Source of the DNA: Hormiphora californensis
Lineage: Eukaryota > Ctenophora > Tentaculata > Cydippida > Pleurobrachiidae
Reading direction: 5' to 3'
Length of the DNA stretch: 64,000 nucleotides
Assembly (NCBI GenBank): GCA_020137815.1
Contig: CM035360.1
Coordinates: 4,783,121 to 4,847,120 of the forward strand
This document shows positions 25,063 through 36,200 of the stretch, piece by piece. Within the stretch, counting starts at the first letter, position 1. Each line of letters opens with the position of its first letter. Below the pieces are notes generated by a model. That model was not told the DNA's origin, made no database searches, and was given only the letters and a program-made list of their open reading frames with translations. A program made the position numbers and the translations under genes.

Positions 25063-25688
25063 CTGTGTTTGGGATAAGGTGGGTCGAGCAAGGAGATGGG
25101 TGTACGAATGTACAACGCGATGACAAGGTATTTTCAACAACAAGGAGGTTGTGTCACAAGGAAAAGAGACTGACACACCTCAAGAGAGAGAGGGCTGTGT
25201 TATCTCACTTGAAATACGAGAATCACATACCCCAACTTATATTTCAACACTAGCTTCAATTCACCAAATATATAAGGCCTGCTATATATCTCTCTCTCTC
25301 TCTCTCCATCTCTCTCTCCATCTCTCTCTCTACGCATCTCCTTAACTCCTCATCAGTCGTCTCCCTGTGTGCGTGACACATGTGTACATGCTCTCATGGT
25401 ACACACATGCTCTCTCCTAGTCTCCCAGACTCTCTCTCACGCCTCCTCATATATAGTTATTATAGCAGTCTCTCTCCAGGCAATTACCTGTCTGACAACT
25501 ACTACTATAGGATCACACTTCACTTTAATGAGATTCAATTCATTTAATATAGCTCCATTTACACCTCCAAATTTTCAAATTCATTATCACTTTTGAATTA
25601 TGCAACAAAAACTAGGGTATAATGATAAACCAGCTGAACTCCATTACATATTGGCTGAATATATCGTGTGATTGAGACAGGGTAAAAG

Positions 25689-25990
25689 TATGGTAACCAT
25701 GGCAACTCATTTGCATCATGCTAGAGAGATGCAGTGTCCATGGAGCCCAACATTTGACGAAGACCTTGGTTATTGCAGGTCAACAGGTACCCAATCATGG
25801 CACTATCTCCTTTCTTTATTGCGTCATCGAGGGGCGTCGTGCCCCATCTGTCCTCTGTTGCCACGTCAACCTAGGAGGAAATGGAGCTGTTGCTATGGTA
25901 ACAGAGGAAACGGAGCTGTTGCTATGGTAATTATATAGAGAGAATTGAGATGTTGCTATGGTAACCTAGAATGGTTGCTATGGCATCTTC
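25689..25990. promoter_or_regulatory. Cluster of X-box-like motifs
   Basis: GTAACCATGGCAAC (25693-25706), GTTGCTATGGTAAC (25889-25902, 25952-25965), GTTGCTATGGTAAT (25918-25931) and GTTGCTATGGCATC (25974-25987) lie in and around the last intron of GLS-C. They resemble RFX binding sites. The repeats are partly tandem, so duplication alone could explain the cluster. Confidence 0.35.
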
Positions 25991-28958
25991 ATAGTCATAC
26001 CTTGCATTTCTCCACAAGAAACTTCACTACATTGAGATGACCTCCCACAATGGCAAAGTGAAGGGCCGTCCTACCATCATAGTCTTTCCAGTTAAAGTTG
26101 ATCTTCAACTCGTAATATCTGAACATGATAATGATAATGATACCATGTTATAGCTATAAGAAAGGAACACGACTGTGCGGGTGTACCATTATAGTGTTGT
26201 GTTGGCACACGGAGAATGTTATAGTTCATACCAAAACATGAAAGATCAGATTCAGTGTCTTATTCAATAGTTGCCATGTTCTAAACATACAACCGTGATG
26301 GAACTGGAAGTAATAAGTTGAGAACGAATTCCATTAATTAACTCAGTCACATATACAGTCCTACAGTCCTAAATAAACACTATTTCATTGTATCAGAACT
26401 ATGCGACTCAAAAACAGCCGATTGGTCAACTTATTGATTCAGTCACATATAATTAACCTGATTAGTAGAGGAAGATCTCCCTTCTTAGCTGCGATTAGTA
26501 AATTCACCACTTGCACCTATAGATATGATACAAATAAGTGGATACGTTAATAACAGGAGGTTGATTACTGCGGGTTAATTAAAACTTAACAGGAACTAAT
26601 CGACTGACATTTTGAAAGTATAACAACAACAATTCAACTAATATTTATCCTGACACTGTTTATCTTGACTCACCTCTTTAGTCTCATGTGTCGAGTTCCT
26701 GATAGTAGGATCCTGCTTTGTATGGGGCATGTGAACTAGATTATCAAAGTTGTGGAATGCAAACTGCTCCACCAGTTTCCTGCTGAATGCCACACCCCGG
26801 ACACTGTTCCCTGCCCTGTCCAGGAGGGGCGACCACACCACCACCCCCATCACATCCGGTATTACTATCATGATGCTGCCGGAGATGGAGGATCGAGCGG
26901 GGAGACCTACCTCAAAGGACCACTGACCTAGTGGGTGGGTATAACTATTAGGGAGATAATATGCTACCATGAAAGTGGAGAGCTGCCATGCCTTCCCTGT
27001 AATCATCGAGCATGTAAAATGACTGATGAATAAAGGGACAATCTGGGTAATATTAGTTATGAAAGCAGTTATAGGCGTTGGTCTGGCTACACTTAATGAA
27101 TGATACGGGGTGTGCCGGAGATAAGGCTGGTAAGGGGTATCCTTTCCTTATAAAGGTGGACCCTGATTTATCGGGATGCTCGGGGAAAGGGATTTGGTAA
27201 ATCGGAGCCCGACTGTATCATTACTAATGACTCTTACCGGAGCTACTGGCAACTCCACAAGAGTGGAGGAGAGATAGCGTATTCCTCACTGCATCTGGTG
27301 TAAATATGGCCTCTGCCGTGAAGGGGCAGATTCCTCCATTAGCTAGTGTGGCGGCCATGGTAGCAGCAGAGTCAGTAGTACACTGGATAGCGCAGAGCTG
27401 CAGGGGAAGAGGTAAGCGTGGTGACCGCTTAGCGGTTAATACTAGCAATAATGGAGGATTTATGGCCAAAATAATATCCAAATAATGTGAATAAGTGTCT
27501 GAATATCAATAAGTGTGTGAATAAGCGTGCTCTAGTATTTACCTGGAGGAAGAGGTCAATACCTCTCCTACCAGGGGCGGCCGTCGGCCGATCACTGGAC
27601 CAATAGACCATCAGTACACTGACCAAAATAATGTGAATAAGTGTGCTATTATTTACCTGTAGAAAGAGGTCAATAGTTTGTTTCACGTTGGTGTTTGGCG
27701 GGAATACATCATGTTCCATCAGGTAGTAAGCTATGGCATGAATCTCATCCGCTGCCATCTTCTCGGAGAGGTAATTAGCATTGGAGAAATCCACCCCCTC
27801 GAAAGCAGCTAGCCGCTGGATATTCTCCAGGAGGTAATCGAACCGGTCAGGGAGGGAGTACTTGGGTTTCAGGAGGGATAACACAGTCAACCCCCCTGGT
27901 TCTATCATAGCATTGTGAGGTTTATCATCTCGATCCAGAACCAGCGTATTATCATCACCTCCCAGGGGTTCCTTCCCCACATACCCATGAACAGTCTCCT
28001 CTCCACACTCACTGATCGCCAGGGCATACACCAGGACATCACGGAGCGATTGGAGGGAGAAAATGTGGGTATGGTGTCCGAAACTGACCCGCTGCCCGTC
28101 CACCGTGCAGATGCTCACTGCCCACTTGTCACCGGGTACCCGGGCTAGCTGGTGAATGTGGTCAGATACAGCCCCGGTTGTGATTGATTTACACTCCTGG
28201 TACAGCTCTCTGATTGTGGTGGAGAAGGAGCCGAAATCAGGGATTATAAGCTGATCTGAGAGGGCTTGGTTGATCAAACTCGCACTGGGCCGGCATATCT
28301 GCTCAAACTCCTCTATCGGGAGAGATTTGAGAATGGGGATCTTATCCGTATCTGTGACGGACCTCTCCGCGGTCAGGGCATCAAGGAGGACAGAGAATCT
28401 GGGGTCTTTAAACACATTGATGCCCGTCTTGTCCAGACTGGAGATGAACTTCCTAACATTCACCTTGTTACCGTCAACAAAACTGTCCAGGTGGGCTTTA
28501 TCAATACCAGCGTGAGGGTAATCAATAGTCTTCTGGTCAAGCTGTTCTTGGTACCTCTTTAGGGGGCTTGTGTAGGAGTCCTTCCTCACATGGGGTGATC
28601 CCCCCTGGTCACTAGGCGGCACCTCTAGACAGTGGAACTCTACTGGTAGTGAGTGAACACTTCGCTCGTCGTCTGCGTCAGTATATTGATGATCCAGTAA
28701 TCTGCCACTCCTGCTGGGAGAGTTGTCTTGAAGGAGCTGGCCAGCGCTGAAAACGGAGAAGTCGCTCCTGGACTCTGTATCGTAGCCCTGGTCGGAATGG
28801 TGATCTAATAACATATCTGGAACATGAGGGTGGCTGTTGTTGTTGCTTCTACGTTCCAGTACATGAGTCACGAGGTTATTGTTGTTGCTTTCCAGTACCG
28901 GGTTGTTGTTCTGGTGGTCGCTTCCTAGTTTGTACTCCCATGAAGATGAGTTGATCAT
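25721..28958 (-). CDS. Glutaminase paralogue lacking catalytic residues (GLS-C)
   Basis: Six exons, in frame throughout, give a protein of about 680 residues: 27657-28958, 27238-27397, 26674-26927, 26458-26516, 26001-26118 and 25721-25870. The start is ATG 28958. The first 130 residues are Asn/Ser-rich and disordered. The glutaminase fold spans roughly 155-560 and two ankyrin-type repeats follow. Compared with human GLS, active-site Ser (304) and Glu (399) remain. The Tyr of YIPQLA is His (267), the general-base Lys of SxxK is Asp (307), the Asn of HNPMxN is Glu (353), the Asn of DRNFA is Ile (406), Tyr of LYFQ is Phe and Tyr of SCGMYD is Ala. The fold signature ([27 protein letters not shown]) is kept. 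Glutamine hydrolysis is therefore unlikely; a regulatory or scaffold role in mixed oligomers is inference. No in-frame stop or frameshift is seen. Confidence 0.85.
27153..27215. mobile_element. TA-target MITE, copy 2 (degenerate)
   Basis: A diverged, shortened copy of the CAGTCGGACCCCG family within a GLS-C intron. The right end ...GAGCCCGACTG is followed by TA; the left end has lost several bases of the terminus. Confidence 0.65.
27475..27690. repeat. Duplicated exon end and donor in GLS-C intron 1
   Basis: The 3' end of GLS-C exon 1 with its donor (ATTGACCTCTTTCTACAG|gtaaata at 27657) is repeated downstream as ATTGACCTCTTCCTCCAG|gtaaata at about 27542. The 'aataatgtgaataagtgt' intron sequence is repeated with it. 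Use of the second donor would add a translated stretch containing [10 protein letters not shown]. Confidence 0.7.
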
Positions 28959-29716
28959 TATTTGATCTGTTATCAAAATATTAACTCCTAAAACTGCTGC
29001 AGGGACTGTGCTGCTCAGAGCAGAACGGAGGAGGGTGGTGGCTGGAACAAGAGCTGATCAATATATGAATTGGAAATGAACTGGATATAAATCTCCCACC
29101 AGATAGGGGGATCTGACAACTATATTGAGATCAGATATACTGGAGCAGATGAGAAATTGGTTGGAGAGATTAGGGCGTTGACTATGGTGAAGCGATAAGT
29201 TCTGGGTGATGAGAGAGAGCAGTTTTCTGTCTCAATATTCTCCTCGTATGCATGAGTGGCAAATTGATGCCCGGGTTTCCCATGGTATTCTATCACTACA
29301 GGTCGAGTTGGGAGAAAACAATTCAATCTATACTAGTAATCTGTCAAAAAGTGACGACATTGGGAGAATAAGAGCGAGATTCATGGAAAGAGTGGTAAGT
29401 GACATATTGTTATCGATGTTATTCAAATATATTCAAAACAATTGATTAGTGGTATACTTGAAAAAGTTGACGGTTAGTAATTTCAATATTACAACTGCAG
29501 ACATTTAAAATCTACAGAATTATATCGGCTAATAATAATCGTTTGATTTGTTTACTATTACCTAGTTGACACCCTAGACTGTGTGCGAGTGTTCAAGATA
29601 TATAGTCCAAGGGCCCCACAAACATTTAGTGTTCAATTTATGGTACACGACACCCGTCTCTTGATACTCCAATCATCTCCTTGTACTGACTACTGAAAGG
29701 TGCCTCACTTGGTCTC

Positions 29717-31453
29717 CTAGAACTGCATGGTGGCTTGTTCAATAAGGGTACACCCCCTCAACCCTCCCCTCTTCTCCAGATACTCTCTCACATCAGCGAA
29801 ATCATACCGAACAGCCTCGTCCAGGGGTGTGCTGTTCCACCTATCGAGAGGGTTAACATTTACCCTTCCCTTGGTCAACAGGAACTTCACCACATTTAAA
29901 TGTCCGTTACACACGGCGAGATGTAGCGCAGTTCTGTTGTCATAGTCCGCCATATTGAAGTCCACCCCTATCTCAATATACCGAGTTAGCAGCACCATAT
30001 CGTTGTTACTGGCAGCACTCAGCATGTTGTTAATCTGCATCTCCCTCGTCTCCTGCCTGATCTGTAACCTGGGATCTATCTTCTTCACGGACCCTTGGAC
30101 AGTATCGAACTGGTGGAATGAGAACTTCTCGATCAACTTCTTGGCGAACAAGATTCCTTTGTAGCTGTTCCCCAACTCATCAAGGGGTGGTGACCAGGCA
30201 CAGATGCCCATTACACCCGGAATGACAATGAAGATGGAGCCTGCTACCCCGGATTTCGCAGGGAGACCGACCTCGAAGGACCATTCTCCGGAGTAGTCAT
30301 ACATTCCACAACTGTACATGAGGGAGAGGGTGTTCCTGACGGCATCAGCCGTTACGCAGACTTCCTTGGTCGTTGGGCAGACGCCACCGTTTGCTAGTGT
30401 GGCACTAATCACTGCAGCGGAGTCTGCAGTGGCCTCAACAGAACACAGCTGGAAGTAGAGGTCCAGAGTTTCATGGAGGTTTGTGTTTTCTGGGAAGACG
30501 CCATGCTCTTTGAGGTAGTAACCGATGGCAAAGTTACGGTCTGCCTCTGACTTCTCAGACAGGAATGTTGCATTGCTAAATCCAATGAACTCTCCTCCTG
30601 CCATCTTTTTGTATTCTTCTGTTGTGTAGTCAAACCTGTCTGCCAGACTCCACTCCTTCTTGATGACGCTACAACAGCTGATCGCTCCAGGATTGATCAT
30701 TGGATTGTGAGGGAGACCGTTCTTGTCCAGGCCAATCTGGTTGAAGCCAACTCCACTTGGCTCCTTTCCAAGGTGCCTATGGACCAAGTCAGGTCCGTGC
30801 TCAGCAACATTGATGGCATAGTTTAGCGCCTTGCTGCAAGACTGGATGCAGAATGGTACATCCGTATCACCTATTGAGAACTTTTGTCCATCAATCGTGC
30901 AAATAGAGATGCCCCAGTAATTTGGGTTCACTCTCGAGAGTTGGGGGATATAATCTGCGTTTTTGCCACCCTTCACCTCCTTCAGATCATCATATATCTG
31001 CTTGATTTCTTTGGCAAAGGCAGGGAAGTCTGGTATGACAAGGTTAGAACTCAGAGCCTGGTTGAGAATGAAAACACAATCCTTTGCCGCAGATTTAAAC
31101 TCCTCCTTGGTGACGTATTTCTTTACGCCAATCTCACTCTGAATGAAAAGTCCGTTCGGGTCAACTGAGAGTTTCAGCATCATGCTCTCCAGTCTAATAT
31201 CACTGAAAGGTTTGATCCCATTCCGTTTTAGTTGAGCCAGGACCTTGTGAACCATTATCTTTCCATCCTCATCCTGGAACAGGCCCAGCAGGGACTCACT
31301 AATATCAGTAGTGTCATCCCCTGCATCTGAGTGCATGGAGAGTCCAGCGAGCCCATCTATAACCTGGGTCTCCAGAGATGGGCTTACTTTAAAATCTGGT
31401 GTGGATGTCTTTATATCACCATTTTGGACAGACGGACGGGTCTCTGTTTGCAT
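29717..31453 (-). CDS. Glutaminase with ankyrin repeats (GLS-A)
   Basis: An uninterrupted frame of 578 residues starts at ATG 31453 and has no intron. It should hydrolyse glutamine to glutamate and ammonia, as kidney-type (GLS/GLS2) enzymes do. An EF-hand-like N-terminal domain (about 52-160) precedes the beta-lactamase-like glutaminase domain (about 165-455). All catalytic positions known from human GLS are present: Tyr168 (DYIPQLS), Ser205 and Lys208 (QSCSK), Asn254 (HNPMIN), Glu300 (LSEKSE), Asn307 (DRNFA), Tyr333 (LYFQLC), Tyr385 (SCGMYD) and Val403 (KSGVAG). Ankyrin repeats follow at about 473-565 ([20 protein letters not shown]). Human GLS is 669 residues; this copy lacks the long N-terminus, and I see no clear mitochondrial presequence. 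It lies between GLS-C and GLS-B on the same strand. Confidence 0.95.
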   Translation of the reverse strand: MQTETRPSVQNGDIKTSTPDFKVSPSLETQVIDGLAGLSMHSDAGDDTTDISESLLGLFQDEDGKIMVHKVLAQLKRNGIKPFSDIRLESMMLKLSVDPNGLFIQSEIGVKKYVTKEEFKSAAKDCVFILNQALSSNLVIPDFPAFAKEIKQIYDDLKEVKGGKNADYIPQLSRVNPNYWGISICTIDGQKFSIGDTDVPFCIQSCSKALNYAINVAEHGPDLVHRHLGKEPSGVGFNQIGLDKNGLPHNPMINPGAISCCSVIKKEWSLADRFDYTTEEYKKMAGGEFIGFSNATFLSEKSEADRNFAIGYYLKEHGVFPENTNLHETLDLYFQLCSVEATADSAAVISATLANGGVCPTTKEVCVTADAVRNTLSLMYSCGMYDYSGEWSFEVGLPAKSGVAGSIFIVIPGVMGICAWSPPLDELGNSYKGILFAKKLIEKFSFHQFDTVQGSVKKIDPRLQIRQETREMQINNMLSAASNNDMVLLTRYIEIGVDFNMADYDNRTALHLAVCNGHLNVVKFLLTKGRVNVNPLDRWNSTPLDEAVRYDFADVREYLEKRGGLRGCTLIEQATMQF

Positions 31454-32061
31454 TGGAACTATAATGGGGGTAGGGAAGGGGGTTAGTTATAAGGCACAGG
31501 TCTCTTTTTGGATTTTAACTAAGGGGTAGGGGATGGGGTTTAGTCATTACGGACGAGTCTGGGTTTAAGTTTGAACTAAACGGCTTCTGAGGTCTAAATA
31601 TTTCAAGAAATAAGAAACTAAACAAGTCACTAGTGGAAGGAACGAGAAATGTTAAGGTAGAGCTAAAATATTTTAGAACAAGGAGTTGAGAAATTCAGCT
31701 AAAAAGTAAGAAAAAGAAGAGAGATGTATAATGAGAAAGTTGGGTTGTCGATGAGTGATTTCAATATGGTTTGAGAAATGTTTATGAATGAATTCCCATT
31801 TTCGCACTACCATCTAGCCATAGAATTCAACTAAACGTAGCTTAAGAAGAATGTTGTCAGCTTAACCACGATTATACATACTATCCCGCATGCACGACAC
31901 AGGTCCAGATTCAAGCACAGATCTTTCCATGCACTTTCCATGCTACTGCAGATGATTTAAAAACTAAAAAAGTTTGTCAGAATTTATCACATCAAGTTTC
32001 TAAATTTGTAGTGTTCTAATCAAGTTTGAATTCATTATATTGCAAGAGTTGTTGTCTTCTC
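31454..32061. other. Intergenic spacer between GLS-B and GLS-A
   Basis: AT-rich with no open frame of note. It presumably holds the GLS-B 3' UTR and the GLS-A promoter. No canonical AATAAA is obvious close to the GLS-B stop. Confidence 0.5.
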
Positions 32062-33819
32062 TCAATATTGGACGGCTGCTTCAATGACCAGCTCAGATCC
32101 ACACTTCCCACCCCTCTTCTTCAGGTAACTAATCACCTCATTCTCCTGAGACTCCTTAGCATCATCCATGGGTGTAGCGTTCATCCTATCAATTGGGTTC
32201 ACCTTCACCTTAGCCTTATCGATCAGGAACTTAACAACCTGTAAGTTACCAGCGGCCGAGGCGAGGTGGAGTGGGGTTCTCTGATCGTAGTCCGACATGT
32301 TGAAATCAATTCCTATCTCAAAGTACTTGGTGAGGAGAACCATATCGTTGTTGTTTGCGGCGGAAATGAGGTTCAGAATCTGGATCTCTTTACTCTCGAA
32401 TCTCTGGTTTCGGCGGGGGTCTATCTTCTCGCTCTCTGACATGAAGATGTCAAAGGGGTGGAAAGAAAACTTATCGACCAGTTTCTTGGCAAACTCGATA
32501 CCCTTGAAGCTGTTTCCTAGCACGTCCAGGGGCGGTGACCACACACAGATACCCATCACATCAGGGATGACCATGAAGATGGATCCCGCCACCCCGGATT
32601 TCGCTGGGACACCCACCTCGAAGGACCATTCCCCGGAATAATCGTACATTCCGCAGGAAAACATGAGGGAGAGGGTGTTCCTGACTGCGTCTGGAGTGAT
32701 ACAGACTTCTTTGGTGGTTGGGCAGACGCCACCGTTTGCTAGTGTGGCACTGATCACTGCAGCGGAGTCTGCAGTGGCCTCAACAGAACACAGCTGGAAG
32801 TAGAGGTCCAGGGTTTCATGGAGGTTTGTGTTTTCTGGGAAGACGCCATGCTCTTTGAGGTAGTAACCGATGGCAAAGTTACGGTCTGCCTCCGACTTCT
32901 CAGACAGGAAAGTGGCATTGCTAAATCCAATGAATTCTCCTCCTGCCATTTGTTTGTATTTCTCAATCGTGTGATCAAACCTGTCCGCCAGACTCCAATC
33001 CTTCTTGATAACGCTGCAACAACTGATCGCTCCAGGATTGATCATGGGATTGTGAGGGAGACCGTTCTTGTCCAGGCCGATCTGGTTGAAGCCAACTCCA
33101 CTTGGCTCCTTTCCAAGGTGCCTATGGACCAAGTCCGGTCCGTGCTCAGCTACATTCATGGCGTAGTTGAGTGCTTTACTGCAAGACTGGATACAGAATG
33201 GGATCTTTGTATCACCAATAGAGAACCTCTGCCCATCCACCGTACACACAGAGATTCCCCAAAAATCTGGGTTAATCCTCGCTAACTGGGGTATGTAGTC
33301 AGCATTCTTTCCACCCTTCACATCTTTTAGATCTTCGTAAATTTGCTTGATCTCCTGGCAGAAACTGGTAAAGTCTGGAATTACCATGTTGGCGGAGAGA
33401 GCAGAGTTGAGCACATCCGCACAGCAGGCTGAGGCCCTGATGAAATCACTCCTACTCATCTGCTTCTTCACCCCTATCTCGCTGGGGATGGTCAGTCCAG
33501 CTGGGTCAATGGACAAGTTATCCATCATCTCGATGAGTCGTGGGTCTTGGAAGGGCCGGATTCCATTCTTCTTCAACTGAGCTAGGATCTTGTGAACCAG
33601 GACCATATCATCATCTGTTGTATAAAGTGAGAGCAGGTTCTCATTGAAAGTACTGGTGGTCTTGGTGCTCTTTGTGGAGAAGTGATCTGGGGTGCTCGAC
33701 CCGTTGAAGCTCCCATCTGTAATGGTCAGATCATCTCTCAGGGTAGTCTTCAGACTCTCAACCCCGCTATCGTCAGGATCGTTGATCTGGATCTTTGGGG
33801 TGGACGTTATCATGGCCAT
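32062..33819 (-). CDS. Glutaminase with ankyrin repeats (GLS-B)
   Basis: An uninterrupted frame of 585 residues runs from ATG 33819 (MAMITSTPKI). An in-frame extension of 19 codons upstream has no ATG, so I chose this start; a second ATG follows two codons later. The domain order is the same as in GLS-A: EF-hand-like region, glutaminase domain, then ankyrin repeats (DQRTPLHLASAAGNLQVVKF). All catalytic motifs are intact (DYIPQLA, QSCSK, HNPMIN, LSEKSE, DRNFA, LYFQLC, SCGMYD, KSGVAG). The central third is nearly identical to GLS-A at the DNA level, while the N- and C-terminal parts differ much more. It is intronless, unlike GLS-C. About 600 bp separate it from GLS-A, enough for a separate promoter, so three independent genes are more likely than one transcript. 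Confidence 0.95.
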   Translation of the reverse strand: MAMITSTPKIQINDPDDSGVESLKTTLRDDLTITDGSFNGSSTPDHFSTKSTKTTSTFNENLLSLYTTDDDMVLVHKILAQLKKNGIRPFQDPRLIEMMDNLSIDPAGLTIPSEIGVKKQMSRSDFIRASACCADVLNSALSANMVIPDFTSFCQEIKQIYEDLKDVKGGKNADYIPQLARINPDFWGISVCTVDGQRFSIGDTKIPFCIQSCSKALNYAMNVAEHGPDLVHRHLGKEPSGVGFNQIGLDKNGLPHNPMINPGAISCCSVIKKDWSLADRFDHTIEKYKQMAGGEFIGFSNATFLSEKSEADRNFAIGYYLKEHGVFPENTNLHETLDLYFQLCSVEATADSAAVISATLANGGVCPTTKEVCITPDAVRNTLSLMFSCGMYDYSGEWSFEVGVPAKSGVAGSIFMVIPDVMGICVWSPPLDVLGNSFKGIEFAKKLVDKFSFHPFDIFMSESEKIDPRRNQRFESKEIQILNLISAANNNDMVLLTKYFEIGIDFNMSDYDQRTPLHLASAAGNLQVVKFLIDKAKVKVNPIDRMNATPMDDAKESQENEVISYLKKRGGKCGSELVIEAAVQY

Positions 33820-35159
33820 CAGCAGCTGGGAGAGGGTATTTATTGGTAATATATAGCCAGAAGCTCTTGGCAACAAGATCGGGTAATAACAAGCTGCTAT
33901 ATACTAGCGGAGACAGAAGCTTTGTGGAATGAGGCAAGGTAAGAAGAGGTATAGTACGCGGTTACTGGTGGCAGTTATGTAAATATTAGGCTACACACCA
34001 TGGGGAGGGGTAAGAGAGACCAGGGAACATATTGTACAACTAGGATGTAGGTTAGGGAGCATGTTATAGACATTATGTAGGGAGCATGTTATAGACATTA
34101 TGTATTGCATGGTATAGTAAGCAATTTAGAGGCCCACATTGTGACAGCTTGGTCTTCGGAATAATCTAATTCACCCTCGTGGGGTTATATAGAAAGGAGC
34201 AAAGTTGTGCAATCACCTCAGGATGAATAATCTATTCTTCCGAGGGGGAGAGAGAGCCAGGAAAGAGGTCCTTAATGATCGCCCTCAAAGGCCAAGCCGC
34301 TTTTCATTTTGACAAATAGATCAAGCTATATTTGACCGGTTAAGTTCACGGTATAATAATAACGGCGCGTGCTGCGGGTCAATTGACTCGTGCGTGTGTG
34401 GTAGTAGCAGCAGCAAAAACAAACTAAGAGATCACTAGATGGCGGCTGCAGGAAGGAGAAATAGCCGCATATTGTGCTGCGGAGAACAGGTCGGGTGGGG
34501 GTGTCGCGTGATGAAACAGTGTGACACGTCCTGCAAGGAGAGATGATACAGCTGATCCCACTCTCTCTCTCTCTATGTGGACATGGTAGTTGAAGTGAGA
34601 AGGGGTAGCGGTAGTTGGAGGGTAATTCATCTCTCTCTCTCTCTGGATCAAAAGATAGGAAGGTGAAGCTCTTCATACCTCTCAAGAATAACTCCGTCTC
34701 CTTCACAACAAGAACTGGAACCAGTCTGCTGGATATGAAGTAGAGAGAGTAGAAGTAACATGCAGCGAGTTGATTCTGGAAATTCTCCGGAACTGAAACG
34801 TGTGTGTATGCACACCAAATTTAAGATGAAAGAAACCAAGGAATGCATGGAGATGATCCGGATATCACAGGTTACAACAAATCTGTCAAACCACCGTCAA
34901 TGCATCTGGTTACTCCTCCTCAACATCCGTTTCTTGTCTTGGTCTCAGGAGCAATTATAATGTGATCAAAATAGAAACATCATGACATTGTGTAAAATGA
35001 AGATGATGGTAAATCAGGACTAAATTGAGCAAATCAGATGTAAACAGCTGAATAAATGTGTAGTGATGTGCACTGTGCAGGAGTGATGGTCTTGCGTGTG
35101 GTGGGTCTAAATCGGTCGACGGTCATGGTGGTAAGTCTTGTGTAAAGAGAGAAGGATAG

Positions 35160-35166
35160 GGAGAGA

Positions 35167-35217
<51 letters not shown>

Positions 35218-35278
35218 TGTGTGTGTGTGAGTGAGAGAGAGAGTGTGTGTGTGAGTGAGAGAGAGAGAGAGAGAGAAA

Positions 35279-35353
<75 letters not shown>
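35160..35353 (+). repeat. (GA)n/(GT)n compound microsatellite
   Basis: Two GA tracts separated by GT and GTGA runs at 35215-35250. They produce long Ser-Leu and His-Thr-Leu frames that are not genes. Confidence 0.95.
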
Positions 35354-35356
<3 letters not shown>

Positions 35357-36101
35357 ATACAAACAGAGATTGTGCATGCAGATGTGGTCAAGAGAAACAC
35401 ATGCCTACAAATCTCATCGTGAAAAATTATTAGGATTTACACATAAACTATTGCTAAAACAAGCAGTAAACAAAATGAAAAATGACAAAATAAACAATGC
35501 ATTATATGGAACGAAAGATGTGCCTTGCTATTAATTGCCCATGGCTTAGTTGGCTTATTCTTCTTCTTCAGTGTTCTAATATTGTCCTAATATCAGACCA
35601 TATATATGAGAGGAGGTAAGATGCACATTGTACATGCGTATACTGAACGAGAGAGTAAACAAGCAAACGAAATGGCCTGCTATATAAGTTGCATGAGTTT
35701 TCACATATAACGCGATCTATGATAAGAGAAGAGCTCATATTATTATTAGGTACAACATATAAGTACACTGTAATAGTACTACAGACATTGCCATACATCT
35801 ATTGGACTGTCTACGTAATTTATGTACAGGAGAGCACACACGTGCCCTTTATATCATAAGAGAAGGATGGATGTAGGTTAATGACAGAAGGAAATGACAG
35901 AAGGAAACAAGAAGAGAGATTTAGATCATGGCTTGTAACGTACATAGGCACGTGCAGCCGGGAGGTGATATATAGAACAACTGTGCAAGGTGCTACCCTT
36001 CTTGTACCAGTACAGTTCAAGCAGCTGTAGTAGATCCTCACAAAATAACAATAACAAACAAACTCCACGCCCCACTAGATAGTGATCGCCCCACTTATAT
36101 A

Positions 36102-36200
36102 CAGTTGGACCCCGATTTACCGGGCCCCGATTTACCGGAACCCCGATTTACCGGGCAAAACCCTTTCCCCCGAGCATCCCGGTAAATCGGGGTCTGACTG
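36102..36200. mobile_element. TA-target MITE, copy 3 (99 bp)
   Basis: A full-length short-form copy with TA on both sides (36100-36101, 36201-36202). It is oriented opposite to copy 1 by its internal 'gcccggtaaa' order. Confidence 0.85.

Noticed and set aside
27915-33580. Plus-strand ORFs of 70-155 codons across the glutaminases
   Set aside because: They are antisense shadows of strongly biased coding sequence. The minus-strand frames carry the recognised domains.
34679-34728. Candidate 50-nt exon linking the right-hand gene past the glutaminases
   Set aside because: Splice borders are acceptable and the entry phase fits, but the exon is too short and undistinctive to support by itself.
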